A stretch of 64,000 nt of DNA from CAZQRP01 sp964596125 (GCA_964596125.1 CAZQRP010000013.1:1-64000), one strand, 5' to 3'; positions 51,983 to 60,923 are shown, counted from the stretch's first letter. Numbers and translations: made by a program. Notes: generated by a model from the sequence alone, not told the origin.

Positions 51983-53004
51983 TGGTTTCCTCCAGAAACA
52001 GCTTCGGAAAGCTTGTTGTATGAGTTGACAGTTCTGGTCAGTCCGTCTGCCAGCTTGGTCCTTGGCTCCCATCCCAGAATTGCTTTCGCTTTGGTTATGT
52101 CCGGACATCTCCGAAGAGGGTCGTCCTGTGGAAGTGGATAGAATGTTATCTCGGAAGAAGAGCCGGTCAAATGTTTTATTATGTTTGCCAGGGCCATAAC
52201 CGTTATCTCTTCATTGTTTCCTATATTAACAACTTCTCCCTTGGCATGCTCAGACCATAAAAGGCGGAGCAGTCCTTCTACCTGATCGTTAATGTAACAG
52301 AAACTCCTTGTCTGTTCTCCATCACCGAATATCGTAATGGGTTCTTTATTTAATGCCTGAGAAATGAAACGTGGTGCCACTCTACCGTAAAAGCCATCAG
52401 CTCTCATCCTTGGTCCGTAGGTATTGAAGATGCGAGCTATCCTGACATCAAGGTCATATTGCTTCCAGTAGGCAATGACATAGGCCTCACCACATCTCTT
52501 GCTCTCATCATAGCATCCCCTCACGCCGATTGAGTTGACATTTCCGTAATAAGACTCTGGGGTAGGAACGATTGAGGCATTACCATAGGTCTCACTGGTG
52601 GAGGTAAATAGAAACCTTGCCCCATGTTCCCTGGCAATCTTCAGGGCATTTAAGGTGCCGATAGTATTTGCCTTCAGTATTTCGAGTGGGAATTTTTCAA
52701 ATTCAAATGGTGAAGCACGGCTGGCAAGATGGAGCACCAGGTCTATCTTATTTCCAGGATGAAATGGCTCAGTAATGTCGTGCTTAATAAAATCAAAATT
52801 CACGCTGTTTACCAGATGTGAGATGTTCGCTTCAAGGCCACTTGCCAGGTTATCCAAACAAACAACCTTAGTCCCCTGGTGTACCAGTACTTCACAAATC
52901 CATGAGCCTATGAATCCAGCCCCACCGGTAACCAGGGCGGTTTTCCCATTGAAGTTTACTTCTTCTAGATTGTCGACGATTATGTTGATATCGTTATTAA
53001 CCAC
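51979..53004 (-). CDS. UDP-glucuronate decarboxylase-like SDR
   Basis: 341 residues from GTG 53004, which follows the upstream stop by four bases; earlier in-frame ATGs lie within the dehydrogenase gene. KTALVTGGAGFIGSWICEVL is the NAD motif and YDESKRCGEAYV holds the Tyr/Lys pair; SETYGNASIVPTPESY and ARIFNTYGPRM are UXS-type signatures. It probably converts UDP-glucuronate to UDP-xylose (or a related 4-keto product), fitting the upstream UDP-sugar dehydrogenase. Part of the galE operon. Confidence 0.87.
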   Translation of the reverse strand: MVNNDINIIVDNLEEVNFNGKTALVTGGAGFIGSWICEVLVHQGTKVVCLDNLASGLEANISHLVNSVNFDFIKHDITEPFHPGNKIDLVLHLASRASPFEFEKFPLEILKANTIGTLNALKIAREHGARFLFTSTSETYGNASIVPTPESYYGNVNSIGVRGCYDESKRCGEAYVIAYWKQYDLDVRIARIFNTYGPRMRADGFYGRVAPRFISQALNKEPITIFGDGEQTRSFCYINDQVEGLLRLLWSEHAKGEVVNIGNNEEITVMALANIIKHLTGSSSEITFYPLPQDDPLRRCPDITKAKAILGWEPRTKLADGLTRTVNSYNKLSEAVSGGNQ

Positions 53005-53008
53005 AGTA

Positions 53009-54259
53009 TTACCAGCAAATGCCTTCGTATATTCTTGCTTCTTTTGCCTTGGGTAGCATTCGACCATCGATAACAATCTTGTCCCTGAAATTGAGCTTAT
53101 TGAACTCATCCCACTCGGTGAGTATCAGTATGGCATCGGCTCCTAAGACTTCTTCTGTATCGGTGTATTTAATGTGATTGGGAAACAATTTTTTAAAGTT
53201 TGAAACGGCCTGAGGATCATAGGCTTTGATGATTGTTCCCTCTTCCAGCAACGCTTCGACGATTTCAATTGCCTTTGATTTCCTGACATCGTCTGTCCCT
53301 GGCTTAAATGCTAAGCCCAGTATGCCGATGATCTTACCGTTAAGAGATGGGATATGTTTCTTGAGCAGTTTCAACATTCTTAGAGGTTGCTCTTCGTTCA
53401 ATCGCATGACTTCTTCCAGGACTTTTGGCGTGTATCCTGTTTCCTTGGCCTTTCCTACCAATGCTGATAGGTCCTTGGGCAGGCAGAAGCCGCCAAAGCC
53501 GATGCCAGCTCTCAGGTAATCACTGCCAATACGCTCATCATACCCCATTCCTTGTGCCACTTCGTACACATCAATGCCCAGCTCTCTGCAGGTGTTGCCT
53601 ATCTCGTTAATGAATGAAATTCTGGTTGCCAGGAAGGCGTTTGACGCCTGTTTAATCATTTCTGCAGTCTTAAGATCCGTCCTGAGAATAGGGCAATCGA
53701 AGTCTTTGTAAATATCGTACAATATATCGCCTGATTTACTGTTGTTCTCTCCTATGATGATTCTGCTGGGAGTCATGAAGTCCTCCATTGCCGTTCCTTC
53801 TCTCAAGAATTCGGGATTTACGCAAACTTCAATCTCTCCTGCATCTTTCAGCAAGGGGATAACGACTTTTTCTGTCGTTCCCGGCACAATTGTGCTTCGT
53901 ACTACAACAAGGTGGGAGGTCTTCTTCTTTCTCAGTACATTTGCTATCTGTTTTGCCGGTTCTTCCAGATAAAACAGATCAATAGTCCCATCAGCTTTGG
54001 GAGGGGTACCACCGCAGAGGAAAGAAATATCTGAATTTAAAACCTGCCCATGGTCTGTTGTAGCGGTGATTTTCACATTCTTGATCGCCTCGGCTAAACC
54101 CTCTTCATACATGGGACAAATCCCTTGATTTATCTTTCTCACCTTCTCGGGCTCGATATCGATACCGATAACTTTATGTCCCTTAAGGGCAAAACCAACA
54201 GCGGTTGTCAGGCCCACAATTCCCAGGCCTATTACGCTAATTGTCTTTTTATCTGACAT
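53009..54259 (-). CDS. UDP-sugar 6-dehydrogenase (UDP-glucose/GDP-mannose family)
   Basis: 416 residues. SVIGLGIVGLTTAVGFALKG (NAD motif), VVVRSTIVPGTTEKVVIP, the catalytic Cys in GIGFGGFCLPKDLSALV, and the UDP-binding C-terminal ILGLAFKPGTDDVRKSKAIE. Oxidises UDP-glucose, UDP-ManNAc or UDP-GlcNAc to the acid; the substrate cannot be fixed but UDP-glucose fits the downstream UXS-like enzyme. It overlaps galE by 11 bp with GGAG before its ATG. Confidence 0.9.
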   Translation of the reverse strand: MSDKKTISVIGLGIVGLTTAVGFALKGHKVIGIDIEPEKVRKINQGICPMYEEGLAEAIKNVKITATTDHGQVLNSDISFLCGGTPPKADGTIDLFYLEEPAKQIANVLRKKKTSHLVVVRSTIVPGTTEKVVIPLLKDAGEIEVCVNPEFLREGTAMEDFMTPSRIIIGENNSKSGDILYDIYKDFDCPILRTDLKTAEMIKQASNAFLATRISFINEIGNTCRELGIDVYEVAQGMGYDERIGSDYLRAGIGFGGFCLPKDLSALVGKAKETGYTPKVLEEVMRLNEEQPLRMLKLLKKHIPSLNGKIIGILGLAFKPGTDDVRKSKAIEIVEALLEEGTIIKAYDPQAVSNFKKLFPNHIKYTDTEEVLGADAILILTEWDEFNKLNFRDKIVIDGRMLPKAKEARIYEGICW

Positions 54260-55265
54260 GGCTGATATTCTCCTTTATCCTGTTGCCGCGGTAACCATCG
54301 GGGTGTTTCTGTTGCCATCTCCAGGCACTACCAATAATGGCCTCAAGCTCCGTATATTCAGGTTGCCAGCCTAATTCAGATCGTGCCAGTTCTGAACTGG
54401 CTACTAAAACGGGGGGGTCGCCAGGTCGCCGGGGGTGGTTAACTACAGGAATTTTCTTGCCGGTGACTTTCTCCGCAGTCTCAATCACCTCAAGTACAGA
54501 ATAACCTTTACCGTTCCCCAGGTTATACGTTTTGTCAGCTTTACTCTCTTCAAGATGTTTCAGGGCAAGTATGTGCGCTTTGGCAATATCTGAGATGTGT
54601 ATATAATCACGTAGACAACTACCATCCCTGGTAGGGTAATCTGTACCGAATGTTACTACATACTCGCTTTGTCCCAAAGCAACTTTCAGTATATTGGGTA
54701 TAAGATGAGTTTCGGGCTCATGGTCTTCACCTAACTCACCGATGGCACCTGCTGCATTAAAATAGCGCAGAGAAATAAATTTTAGCCTGTAAGCATATCC
54801 ATACCAGTAAAGGACTTTCTCAAACATTAGCTTGGATTCACCGTATGCATTTGTCGGAGCTGTGGAATGAGTTTCTGTAATGGGTACAGTCTCTGGATTG
54901 CCGTAGACAGCAGCAGTGGATGAGAAGATGAGTTTGTGAACTCCATACTTCAGCATAGTATCCAAAAGATTAATGCCACCAACCAGGTTTGTGTGGAAGT
55001 ATTTATTAGGATTAGACATGGACTCGCCTACCAGCGCCTCAGCAGCCAGGTGCATGACTGCTTCTATTTTATGTCTCCTGAACACCTCATCTATGTTATT
55101 TGAATCCCTTAGGTCAGCTTGAATGAATCTTGCTTCAGAAGCAATGGCTTCCCGATGCCCCTGCTGTAAATTGTCCAATGCGATAACAGAATTCCCTTTC
55201 TTAATCAGTTCTTGTGTCACAACACTTCCTATATAGCCAGCGGCGCCTGTAATTAAAACATTCAT
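54249..55265 (-). CDS. galE: UDP-glucose 4-epimerase
   Basis: 338 residues. LITGAAGYIGSVVTQELIKK, DNLQQGHREAI, FSSTAAVYGNPETVPITETH, YGESKLMFEKVLYWYG (Tyr/Lys), and LRYFNAAGAIGELGEDHEPE identify GalE. Interconverts UDP-Glc/UDP-Gal or the HexNAc forms. It is the first gene of a five-gene leftward operon (galE, dehydrogenase, UXS-like, two GT2) with overlaps at each junction. Confidence 0.93.
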   Translation of the reverse strand: MNVLITGAAGYIGSVVTQELIKKGNSVIALDNLQQGHREAIASEARFIQADLRDSNNIDEVFRRHKIEAVMHLAAEALVGESMSNPNKYFHTNLVGGINLLDTMLKYGVHKLIFSSTAAVYGNPETVPITETHSTAPTNAYGESKLMFEKVLYWYGYAYRLKFISLRYFNAAGAIGELGEDHEPETHLIPNILKVALGQSEYVVTFGTDYPTRDGSCLRDYIHISDIAKAHILALKHLEESKADKTYNLGNGKGYSVLEVIETAEKVTGKKIPVVNHPRRPGDPPVLVASSELARSELGWQPEYTELEAIIGSAWRWQQKHPDGYRGNRIKENISHVR

Positions 55266-55331
55266 CCTGTTTCACCAAGTATAAAACACCCTCTTTTATG
55301 AAGACGTATTAACCTTTCCAAATTAGATTGA

Positions 55332-55361
55332 ATTATACCTCAAGTTCCACTCGATTGTCAT
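55332..55361 (-). promoter_or_regulatory. Promoter of the galE operon
   Basis: On the minus strand ATGACA (55361-55356), an 18-bp spacer and TATAAT (55337-55332) form a strong promoter. The transcript would start near 55325, 60 nt before the galE ATG. Confidence 0.65.
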
Positions 55362-55388
55362 AAATTATAACCGATATTTGGCAATTTC

Positions 55389-55407
55389 TAGCTATTTAAA
55401 ATAGCTA
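55389..55407. repeat. Palindrome between the HTH gene and galE
   Basis: TAGCTATTT-A-AAATAGCTA is a perfect 9-bp inverted repeat with a 1-nt centre. Extending it, AATAGCTAAGAAA (55400-55412) recurs inverted as TTTCTTAGCTATT at 55650-55662 on the other side of the HTH gene. It may be an operator for the HTH protein. Confidence 0.5.
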
Positions 55408-55429
55408 AGAAATGTTTTCATCTTCTCTA

Positions 55430-55627
55430 TTATGTAGATGCTTTTTTATCCGTTAAGAAAATACGGATATCATCTTGTCTGAACCTGCGATCACCTCGCG
55501 GACCTATGCGATATACCTTGAGTATTCCCTTATTGCTCCATCGCCTTACGGTATTGATGTGCACATTGAGAATGCTGGCTACCTCATTTGCCTTCAGCAT
55601 CTTATTTGACCGATTAATAAGTGCCAT
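55430..55627 (-). CDS. Excisionase/AlpA-like HTH protein
   Basis: 65 residues. The MerR-type helix-turn-helix is LKANEVASILNVHINTVRRW, followed by NKGILKVYRIGPRGDRRFRQ and DDIRIFL, as in HTH_17 (excisionase) proteins. Such small proteins regulate transcription or recombination. There is no integrase or phage gene beside it; instead it lies just upstream of the galE operon, so a regulator role is favoured. AAGGAG is upstream, two bases from the ATG (tight). Confidence 0.75.
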   Translation of the reverse strand: MALINRSNKMLKANEVASILNVHINTVRRWSNKGILKVYRIGPRGDRRFRQDDIRIFLTDKKAST

Positions 55628-55826
55628 GTCTCCTTAATTCCCCTTACTTTTTCTTAGCTATTCTTAATTAACTATAATTCACCATACCTTATTTGACAAT
55701 CCCCTGAATGGGCTAATTGTGTATAGTAGAATAGTCCCATAATAAAGTATAAGTAGTACTTTTAGCCTATAACAAATATGACCAATTGGCTATTTACTTA
55801 GGTCATAGGACATGTATACTATTGTT
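55628..55826. other. Intergenic region before the surface protein
   Basis: Holds the upstream HTH-flanking site (TTTCTTAGCTATT, 55650-55662), a plus-strand promoter (see next entry) and AT-rich DNA. No gene is supported. Confidence 0.4.
55792..55820 (+). promoter_or_regulatory. Promoter of the surface glycosidase-like gene
   Basis: TTTACT (55792-55797), a 17-bp spacer and TATACT (55815-55820). The predicted start, about 55827, lies just before a structured leader. Confidence 0.5.
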
Positions 55827-56024
55827 GTACGGGACTCACGTATTGTCCAGCCTGATAAGTAAAGATGGTGTCTAATTCAGGTCAGGCTGGAGAGAGCGGT
55901 TTCGGTTTTAGATAAGAGTCCATTATATATTTTCTAATGGTTTAACGAAATAGTAAGACTGAAAAAAAGGCGCAGCTAGGGCTTGAGGGGCTTACTAGCA
56001 GAGTCACAAACGGGAGGGCGTCCT
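55827..56024 (+). ncRNA. Candidate structured 5' leader (riboswitch-like)
   Basis: About 198 nt between the predicted transcript start and the GTG start. GGACTC (55832-55837) pairs with GAGTCC (55916-55921), enclosing CCAGCCTGA (55847-55855)/TCAGGCTGG (55882-55890), a nested two-stem architecture. A further GCTAG/CTAGC stem (55975-55979/55995-55999) lies before GGGAGG. No known riboswitch family is recognised from memory. Confidence 0.4.
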
Positions 56025-59000
56025 GTGCTCAGCTTCTATTGTAGCGCAGAGGTTAATAGCTTACCAGATATCAGGAAGGCCTTACCAGGCCTTCTTCGAT
56101 GTTGCAAGTCAAAAGTAACAGGCATAAAGAAATGGTTATATGTAGTTCTATGCCTCTTTTTCATTCTTTCTGTTTCACGTAGTTCATTTCCATTAGATGT
56201 CCAGGCGGAAGATAATGCGTATTTGTTTGATAAGGTAATACAGTGGCAAGATGGTAGCGCTGAACATGTTCGAATAGATAACAATGGTTTCTTCGAAATT
56301 GATGGTACAAAAAGAAAGCTGGTGGGTATGTTCTTATATCCATATCTTCCATATGGTAAGGAGTATGAGCAATTCTATCTTCCGGAGAACCTTGCTGTCG
56401 CAGACCGAGTATTAAGTTACCTGGAGTCAGTTGGTATCCGGCTCATTCGAATAGACCTGTGCTATGTTCGCAGATCAGTTATAACTAATGAGCAAGAGGA
56501 GGCAGCATATAAAGCATGGCTGGATCTAATCTATAAACATAAAATGCTCTTAATTCCGAGCTTTACTGCAAAAGGAAGACCCAATTTTGGTAACCTGGAG
56601 AATCCTGACTTTGCCATTACTTACGATGGAGTTAATGACTCGTTGGGTGATTGGGCATCAAGATGGGCTAGCATTGTGATTAACTATCCTAATATTGTTG
56701 CTATTGGAGCGGAAAATGAACTGGACTATAAAATGAGAGCGGAGAAACATCCTTGGCTTCCAGAAGATCAAAACTATACCCCTTCTGCGGTTAAGGATTA
56801 TCTGGACTATCTAAGGAGTAAATTTAATAAAATTGGTGTTCCGGTTACCCATAATTTGATGATGAATAATGTGGAACCTGAAATAAAACAAACTTGTCTA
56901 AATTCCATAGATGTTCCATCATTTGACTGTTATGAGCCGAGTGCAGACCAGATAAGTTCGAGGTCTGCTGAGGTGTTGTCCCGGTTGGGTGTCAATAGAA
57001 ATTGGTGGTGCTTGGAGCTTAACAATAATGACAGAAGCAATTGGCAGATTAGTACCAGTGGATTTAATACTGATTATATAGAGGCTGTTTTCGAGCAGGG
57101 AGCTACAGTAGCAACTCTTTTTTGCTCATTTGATTTGAAGAATCCGCTAAGGGGCTTTTTTGATGATCATGGGGATCCAAAGCCGCAACTTGTTGACGTT
57201 GCCCAGAAAGTTCAGAAGTTACAAGCACAAATACCTGCAGTACCAGCATCAACGGTGGTAACTACCTTGAATGCCAGTGCCATAGCGATAAGTGCAGCTA
57301 CCCTGAATGGTAATCTGGATACTCTGGGTGTAGATGGAACTGTAAATGTCTCGTTTGAGTGGGGAACAAGTCCTGGTGTGTATCCCAATGAAACAACGAA
57401 ACAGGTAATGAATGCGGCAGGGACATTCAGTTATGATCTAGCTGACTTGAGTCCGGGAAGGAACTACTACTATAGAGCTAAAGCTGTAGGCAACAGTGTC
57501 AGTTATGGTCAGGAGGTGAGCTTTACCACAGTAGCTACTCAACTAGCAGTAATAACGAATGATGCTGAGGACATTACCACGGGCTCGGCCATGCTTAAGG
57601 GAACTCTTGAAGCTGTTGATACAACTACAACTGTATATGTATCGTTCTTGTGGGGCGAAAATATGAGGGCAATCCATGCTGAAACAGAGCCTGTGATGGT
57701 AGAAAGCGCGGGACCTTTTAGTTTTAACCTGACAGGATTAACTCCCGGTACAAGCTATTATTACCAGGCCAAGGCTGTAGGTGATGGTACAAGTTATGGT
57801 GAAGTTAAGAGCTTTACCACAAAGACCACTCAACCAACAGTCACTACCAATGAAGCTGACAATATAACAACCAGCTCAGCAGTGTTGAACGGTAATTTGG
57901 ACAGGCTTGGTTCAGCATCGGTACAGGTCTCTTTCCAATGGGGGACCAGTCCTGGCAAATATCAATATTCTACCTTTACTCAATGGCGAGACAGCCCTGG
58001 ACCATATAAATTCAAACTCACCGGACTAACCTCGGATACCACCTACTACTTCAGGTCTAAGGCAGTCCGTGATGAGCCTGGCTATGGCGTAGAAAGGAGC
58101 TTCACAACAGCCCCAAGTGTGACAAATCCCTCGGCGCCGGCCCTTGTATTTCCAGAAAATAGTGCTAATGTCTCTGGTGGTTCTAATACCTTGAGGTGGG
58201 ATGCTTCTGCCGGGGCAACCGATTACTGGTTGGAGATAAACACAGATCCCAACTGGGGCAGAAAGACCAGGAAGATTTGCTGTGGAGTAGGCAATATCAC
58301 TCAATATATAGACACAGGCTATCCCGGTGATGGTACTGTTTATTATTGGCGGGTCTGGGCGGGCAATGCTGCCGGCTGGTGTTCTGCTGCTGAGGCCAGT
58401 GCCACGAGCCGCAGCTTTGTAAATGGAGTTCAACCCTCGATTCCACTGGCGCCGGCCCTTTCTTCTCCAGATGATGCTGCCGATGTACCAGGCAGCTCTG
58501 TTACCTTTGAGTGGGATGCTTCTGCCGGGGCAACCGATTACTGGTTGGAGATAAACACAGATCCCAACTGGGGCAGAAAGACCAGGAAGATTTGCTGTGG
58601 AGTAGGCAATATCACTCAATATATAGACACAGGCTATCCCGGTGATGGTACTGTTTATTATTGGCGNNNNNNNNNNNNNNNNNNNNNNNNNNNNNNNNNN
58701 NNNNNNNNNNNNNNNNNNNNNNNNNNNNNNNNNNNNNNNNNNNNNNNNNNNNNNNNNNNNNNNNNNGCCACGAGCCGCAGCTTTGTAAATGGAGTTCAAC
58801 CCTCGATTCCACTGGCGCCGGTCCTTTCTTCTCCAGGTGATGCTGCCGATGTACCAGGCAGCTCTGTTACCTTTGAGTGGGATGTTTCTGCCGGGGCAAC
58901 CAATTACTGGTTGGAGATAAACACAGATCCTAACTGGGGCAGAAAGACCAGGAAGATTTGCTGTGAAGTAGGCAATATCACTCAATATATAGACACAGGC

Positions 59001-59441
59001 TATCCCGGTGATGGTACTGTTTATTATTGGCGGGTCTGGGCGGGCAATGCTGCCGGCTGGTGTTCTGCTGCTGAGGCCAGTGCCACGAGCCGCAGCTTTG
59101 TAAATGGAGTTCAACCCTCGATTCCACTGGCGCCGGTCCTTTCTTCTCCAGGTGATGCTGCCGATGTACCAGGCAGCTCTGTTACCTTTGAGTGGGATGT
59201 TTCTGCCGGGGCAACCAATTACTGGTTGGAGATAAACACAGATCCTAACTGGGGCAGAAAGACCAGGAAGATTTGCTGTGAAGTAGGCAATATCACTCAA
59301 TATATAGACACAGGCTATCCCGGTGATGGTACTGTTTATTATTGGCGGGTCTGGGCGGGCAATGCTGCCGCCTGGTGTTCTGCTGCTGAGGCCAGTGCCA
59401 CGAGCCACAGCTTTGTAAATACTACTATTGCCAGTAACTAA
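56025..59441 (+). CDS. Large exported glycosidase-like surface protein with tandem repeats
   Basis: About 1138 residues (contains a 100-N gap). GTG 56025 has GGGAGG seven bases upstream. A signal peptide-like helix (about 48-66, WLYVVLCLFFILSVSRS) is preceded by a long basic N-region. Residues 75-410 resemble a clan GH-A (GH5-like) beta/alpha barrel: IGAENELDY (acid/base Glu232) and WWCLELNNND (nucleophile Glu331). Then three FN3-like domains of ~97 residues (TNEADNITTSSAVLNGNL...TYYFRSKAV) and four ~105-residue repeats (SAGATDYWLEINTDPNWGRK, YIDTGYPGDGTVYYW). No membrane helix or sorting motif is visible at the C-terminus. Glycosidase activity is inferred, not shown. Confidence 0.83.
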   Translation: MLSFYCSAEVNSLPDIRKALPGLLRCCKSKVTGIKKWLYVVLCLFFILSVSRSSFPLDVQAEDNAYLFDKVIQWQDGSAEHVRIDNNGFFEIDGTKRKLVGMFLYPYLPYGKEYEQFYLPENLAVADRVLSYLESVGIRLIRIDLCYVRRSVITNEQEEAAYKAWLDLIYKHKMLLIPSFTAKGRPNFGNLENPDFAITYDGVNDSLGDWASRWASIVINYPNIVAIGAENELDYKMRAEKHPWLPEDQNYTPSAVKDYLDYLRSKFNKIGVPVTHNLMMNNVEPEIKQTCLNSIDVPSFDCYEPSADQISSRSAEVLSRLGVNRNWWCLELNNNDRSNWQISTSGFNTDYIEAVFEQGATVATLFCSFDLKNPLRGFFDDHGDPKPQLVDVAQKVQKLQAQIPAVPASTVVTTLNASAIAISAATLNGNLDTLGVDGTVNVSFEWGTSPGVYPNETTKQVMNAAGTFSYDLADLSPGRNYYYRAKAVGNSVSYGQEVSFTTVATQLAVITNDAEDITTGSAMLKGTLEAVDTTTTVYVSFLWGENMRAIHAETEPVMVESAGPFSFNLTGLTPGTSYYYQAKAVGDGTSYGEVKSFTTKTTQPTVTTNEADNITTSSAVLNGNLDRLGSASVQVSFQWGTSPGKYQYSTFTQWRDSPGPYKFKLTGLTSDTTYYFRSKAVRDEPGYGVERSFTTAPSVTNPSAPALVFPENSANVSGGSNTLRWDASAGATDYWLEINTDPNWGRKTRKICCGVGNITQYIDTGYPGDGTVYYWRVWAGNAAGWCSAAEASATSRSFVNGVQPSIPLAPALSSPDDAADVPGSSVTFEWDASAGATDYWLEINTDPNWGRKTRKICCGVGNITQYIDTGYPGDGTVYYWXXXXXXXXXXXXXXXXXXXXXXXXXXXXXXXXXXATSRSFVNGVQPSIPLAPVLSSPGDAADVPGSSVTFEWDVSAGATNYWLEINTDPNWGRKTRKICCEVGNITQYIDTGYPGDGTVYYWRVWAGNAAGWCSAAEASATSRSFVNGVQPSIPLAPVLSSPGDAADVPGSSVTFEWDVSAGATNYWLEINTDPNWGRKTRKICCEVGNITQYIDTGYPGDGTVYYWRVWAGNAAAWCSAAEASATSHSFVNTTIASN
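58116..59430 (+). repeat. Tandem 315-bp coding repeats, four units
   Basis: Units begin near 58116, 58431, 58797 and 59112; the last two start points are 315 bp apart. Each encodes about 105 residues including WLEINTDPNWGRKTRKICC and GDGTVYYWRVWAGNAA. Units 1-2 share DASAGATDYW and CCGVGN, units 3-4 share DVSAGATNYW and CCEVGN, so copies are homogenised in pairs. An assembly gap interrupts unit 2. Confidence 0.85.
58667..58766. other. Assembly gap (100 N)
   Basis: Exactly 100 N lie within the second repeat. By alignment to unit 3 the missing stretch should be 49 nt (or 49 plus multiples of 315), so 100 is a placeholder and the repeat number is unresolved. Confidence 0.95.
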
Positions 59442-59665
59442 TTATATGTAGTAATAAAAAGAGTACAATCGATCTTATTTGATGAAATTGAATAACAACG
59501 CAATGACAGTATTGGAAAAGGTGTATGTTATTTAAATAAAATAATGGTATGTAGTGTTCTGTATTTTGAAAAATAATAACTATTCAGTTTAGTAAACAAA
59601 TAGAATATAAAACGTACATATACGAAGATGAAATAAGGTCGGGCGGCTAATATTGGGTGGCTGTG

Positions 59666-60637
59666 CTATGGAGTTTGCTTGCCACTCAGTATATCAATAC
59701 CTCTCTTGGCAAGTGTAATTAATTCAGGGTCCTTTGTTAATTCAAGTGCTTTCTGGAAGTCAGACAAAGCCTGACTTGTCATACCTTTGCTGTAATAGGA
59801 GTGACCTCTATTAATATAAGCCTTGGCCATGTTTGAGTCCAGTTCAATGGCTTTGGTAAGGTCAGCAATGGCCAGGTCGTATTCCTCTGCTTCGAAGTGA
59901 GCCAGTCCCCGGTTGTTATAGGCCTCAGCCATATCAGGATTCAGCTCAAGAGCCTTGGTCAGATCACTAACAGCTTGTTCATAGTGTCCTTTTTTAACAT
60001 GGGCCCATCCGCGATTGTTATAGGCCTCAGCCATATTAGGATTCAGCTCTATAGTATGACTGAGGTTAGCGATGGCCTGGTCCCACCTCTCCAGCAAATT
60101 ATAAGCTCTGCCACTTTCATTATAGGCGATAGCTAAATTTTGAACGGCATCGGATAAATTCCGGTCCAGGTTAATTGCTTTGGTCAGGTCGTCGATAGCC
60201 AGGTCACAATGTTCAACAGCCCTCTCCAGAGATTCGACAAACAATTTATTCTGTTGTATGACCTTATGCTCTTCAGCAGCGATTATATCATCCTGTCCTT
60301 TCCCTATATAAGCCAAGCCACGGTTGGAATAGGCTGGTGCCAGATCAGGATACAGTTCAATGGCATTATCCAGATCGGAAATTGCCTGGTCCCACTGTCT
60401 TTTCTCAATAAAAGCAATGCTTCGATCGTTATAGGCAAGAGCTAATTTCTCATAGGCTTCAGCGAGGTCCTTGTTAATCTCTATTGCCTTTTTATATTCA
60501 ACTATCGCTTCATCCAACTTGCCCTGTGCACTATAACTATCTCCCTGGTTTATATTCTCTAATGCCGGATTAGCTGTACATGCTGCTAATAATAGTACCA
60601 TGCATGTAATTACGATAGCCGTGAATTTGTTTGTCAT
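59666..60637 (-). CDS. TPR-repeat lipoprotein
   Basis: 323 residues. A lipoprotein signal peptide (VITCMVLLLAACTANP, lipobox LAAC) precedes eight or so tetratricopeptide repeats, for example LDEAIVEYKKAIEINKDLAE, WDQAISDLDNAIELYPDLAP, YEQAVSDLTKALELNPDMAE. A longer spacer (residues 115-150) splits the array. It is probably a membrane-anchored scaffold for protein assembly, possibly serving the surface system next to it. A 7-bp hairpin TAGCGGT/ACCGCTA (60657-60673) lies in its leader. Confidence 0.88.
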   Translation of the reverse strand: MTNKFTAIVITCMVLLLAACTANPALENINQGDSYSAQGKLDEAIVEYKKAIEINKDLAEAYEKLALAYNDRSIAFIEKRQWDQAISDLDNAIELYPDLAPAYSNRGLAYIGKGQDDIIAAEEHKVIQQNKLFVESLERAVEHCDLAIDDLTKAINLDRNLSDAVQNLAIAYNESGRAYNLLERWDQAIANLSHTIELNPNMAEAYNNRGWAHVKKGHYEQAVSDLTKALELNPDMAEAYNNRGLAHFEAEEYDLAIADLTKAIELDSNMAKAYINRGHSYYSKGMTSQALSDFQKALELTKDPELITLAKRGIDILSGKQTP

Positions 60638-60923
60638 AATCTGCTCCCACTTGAGATAGCGGTGAAACCGCTACTACGATTATACACATAGACTTATCAA
60701 AAAAAACCGTCGTTACCTTTACGAGTGTAGACTGTATCTAACTGAATTTTATTAAATAAATACAGATGCAGTTAGAAGAATTCAAAAGAGTTGCTCTCTA
60801 GAACCAAAAGTAGACTATGTTTAGGGTGTTTGCCTTTCGTACAACTTACCCAAAACCGCCACAAAACGATTACTTACTGTAGTTTGTATTACTTCTGAGG
60901 ATACTCTCGATTTTAATAATACG

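Noticed and set aside
52072..52108. ATG starts inside the UXS-like gene for the GT2 gene
   Set aside because: They would overlap the upstream gene by 94-130 bp, lack a Shine-Dalgarno, and add a 30-43-residue extension unlike homologues.
58026..59408. Long open frame on the minus strand opposite the tandem repeats (460 codons including the gap)
   Set aside because: It is the shadow of a repetitive coding sequence: no Shine-Dalgarno, no recognisable domain, and it mirrors the sense repeats exactly.
58116..59430. CRISPR array suspected from regular repeats
   Set aside because: Period is 315 bp, in frame and coding, without short repeat/spacer structure.
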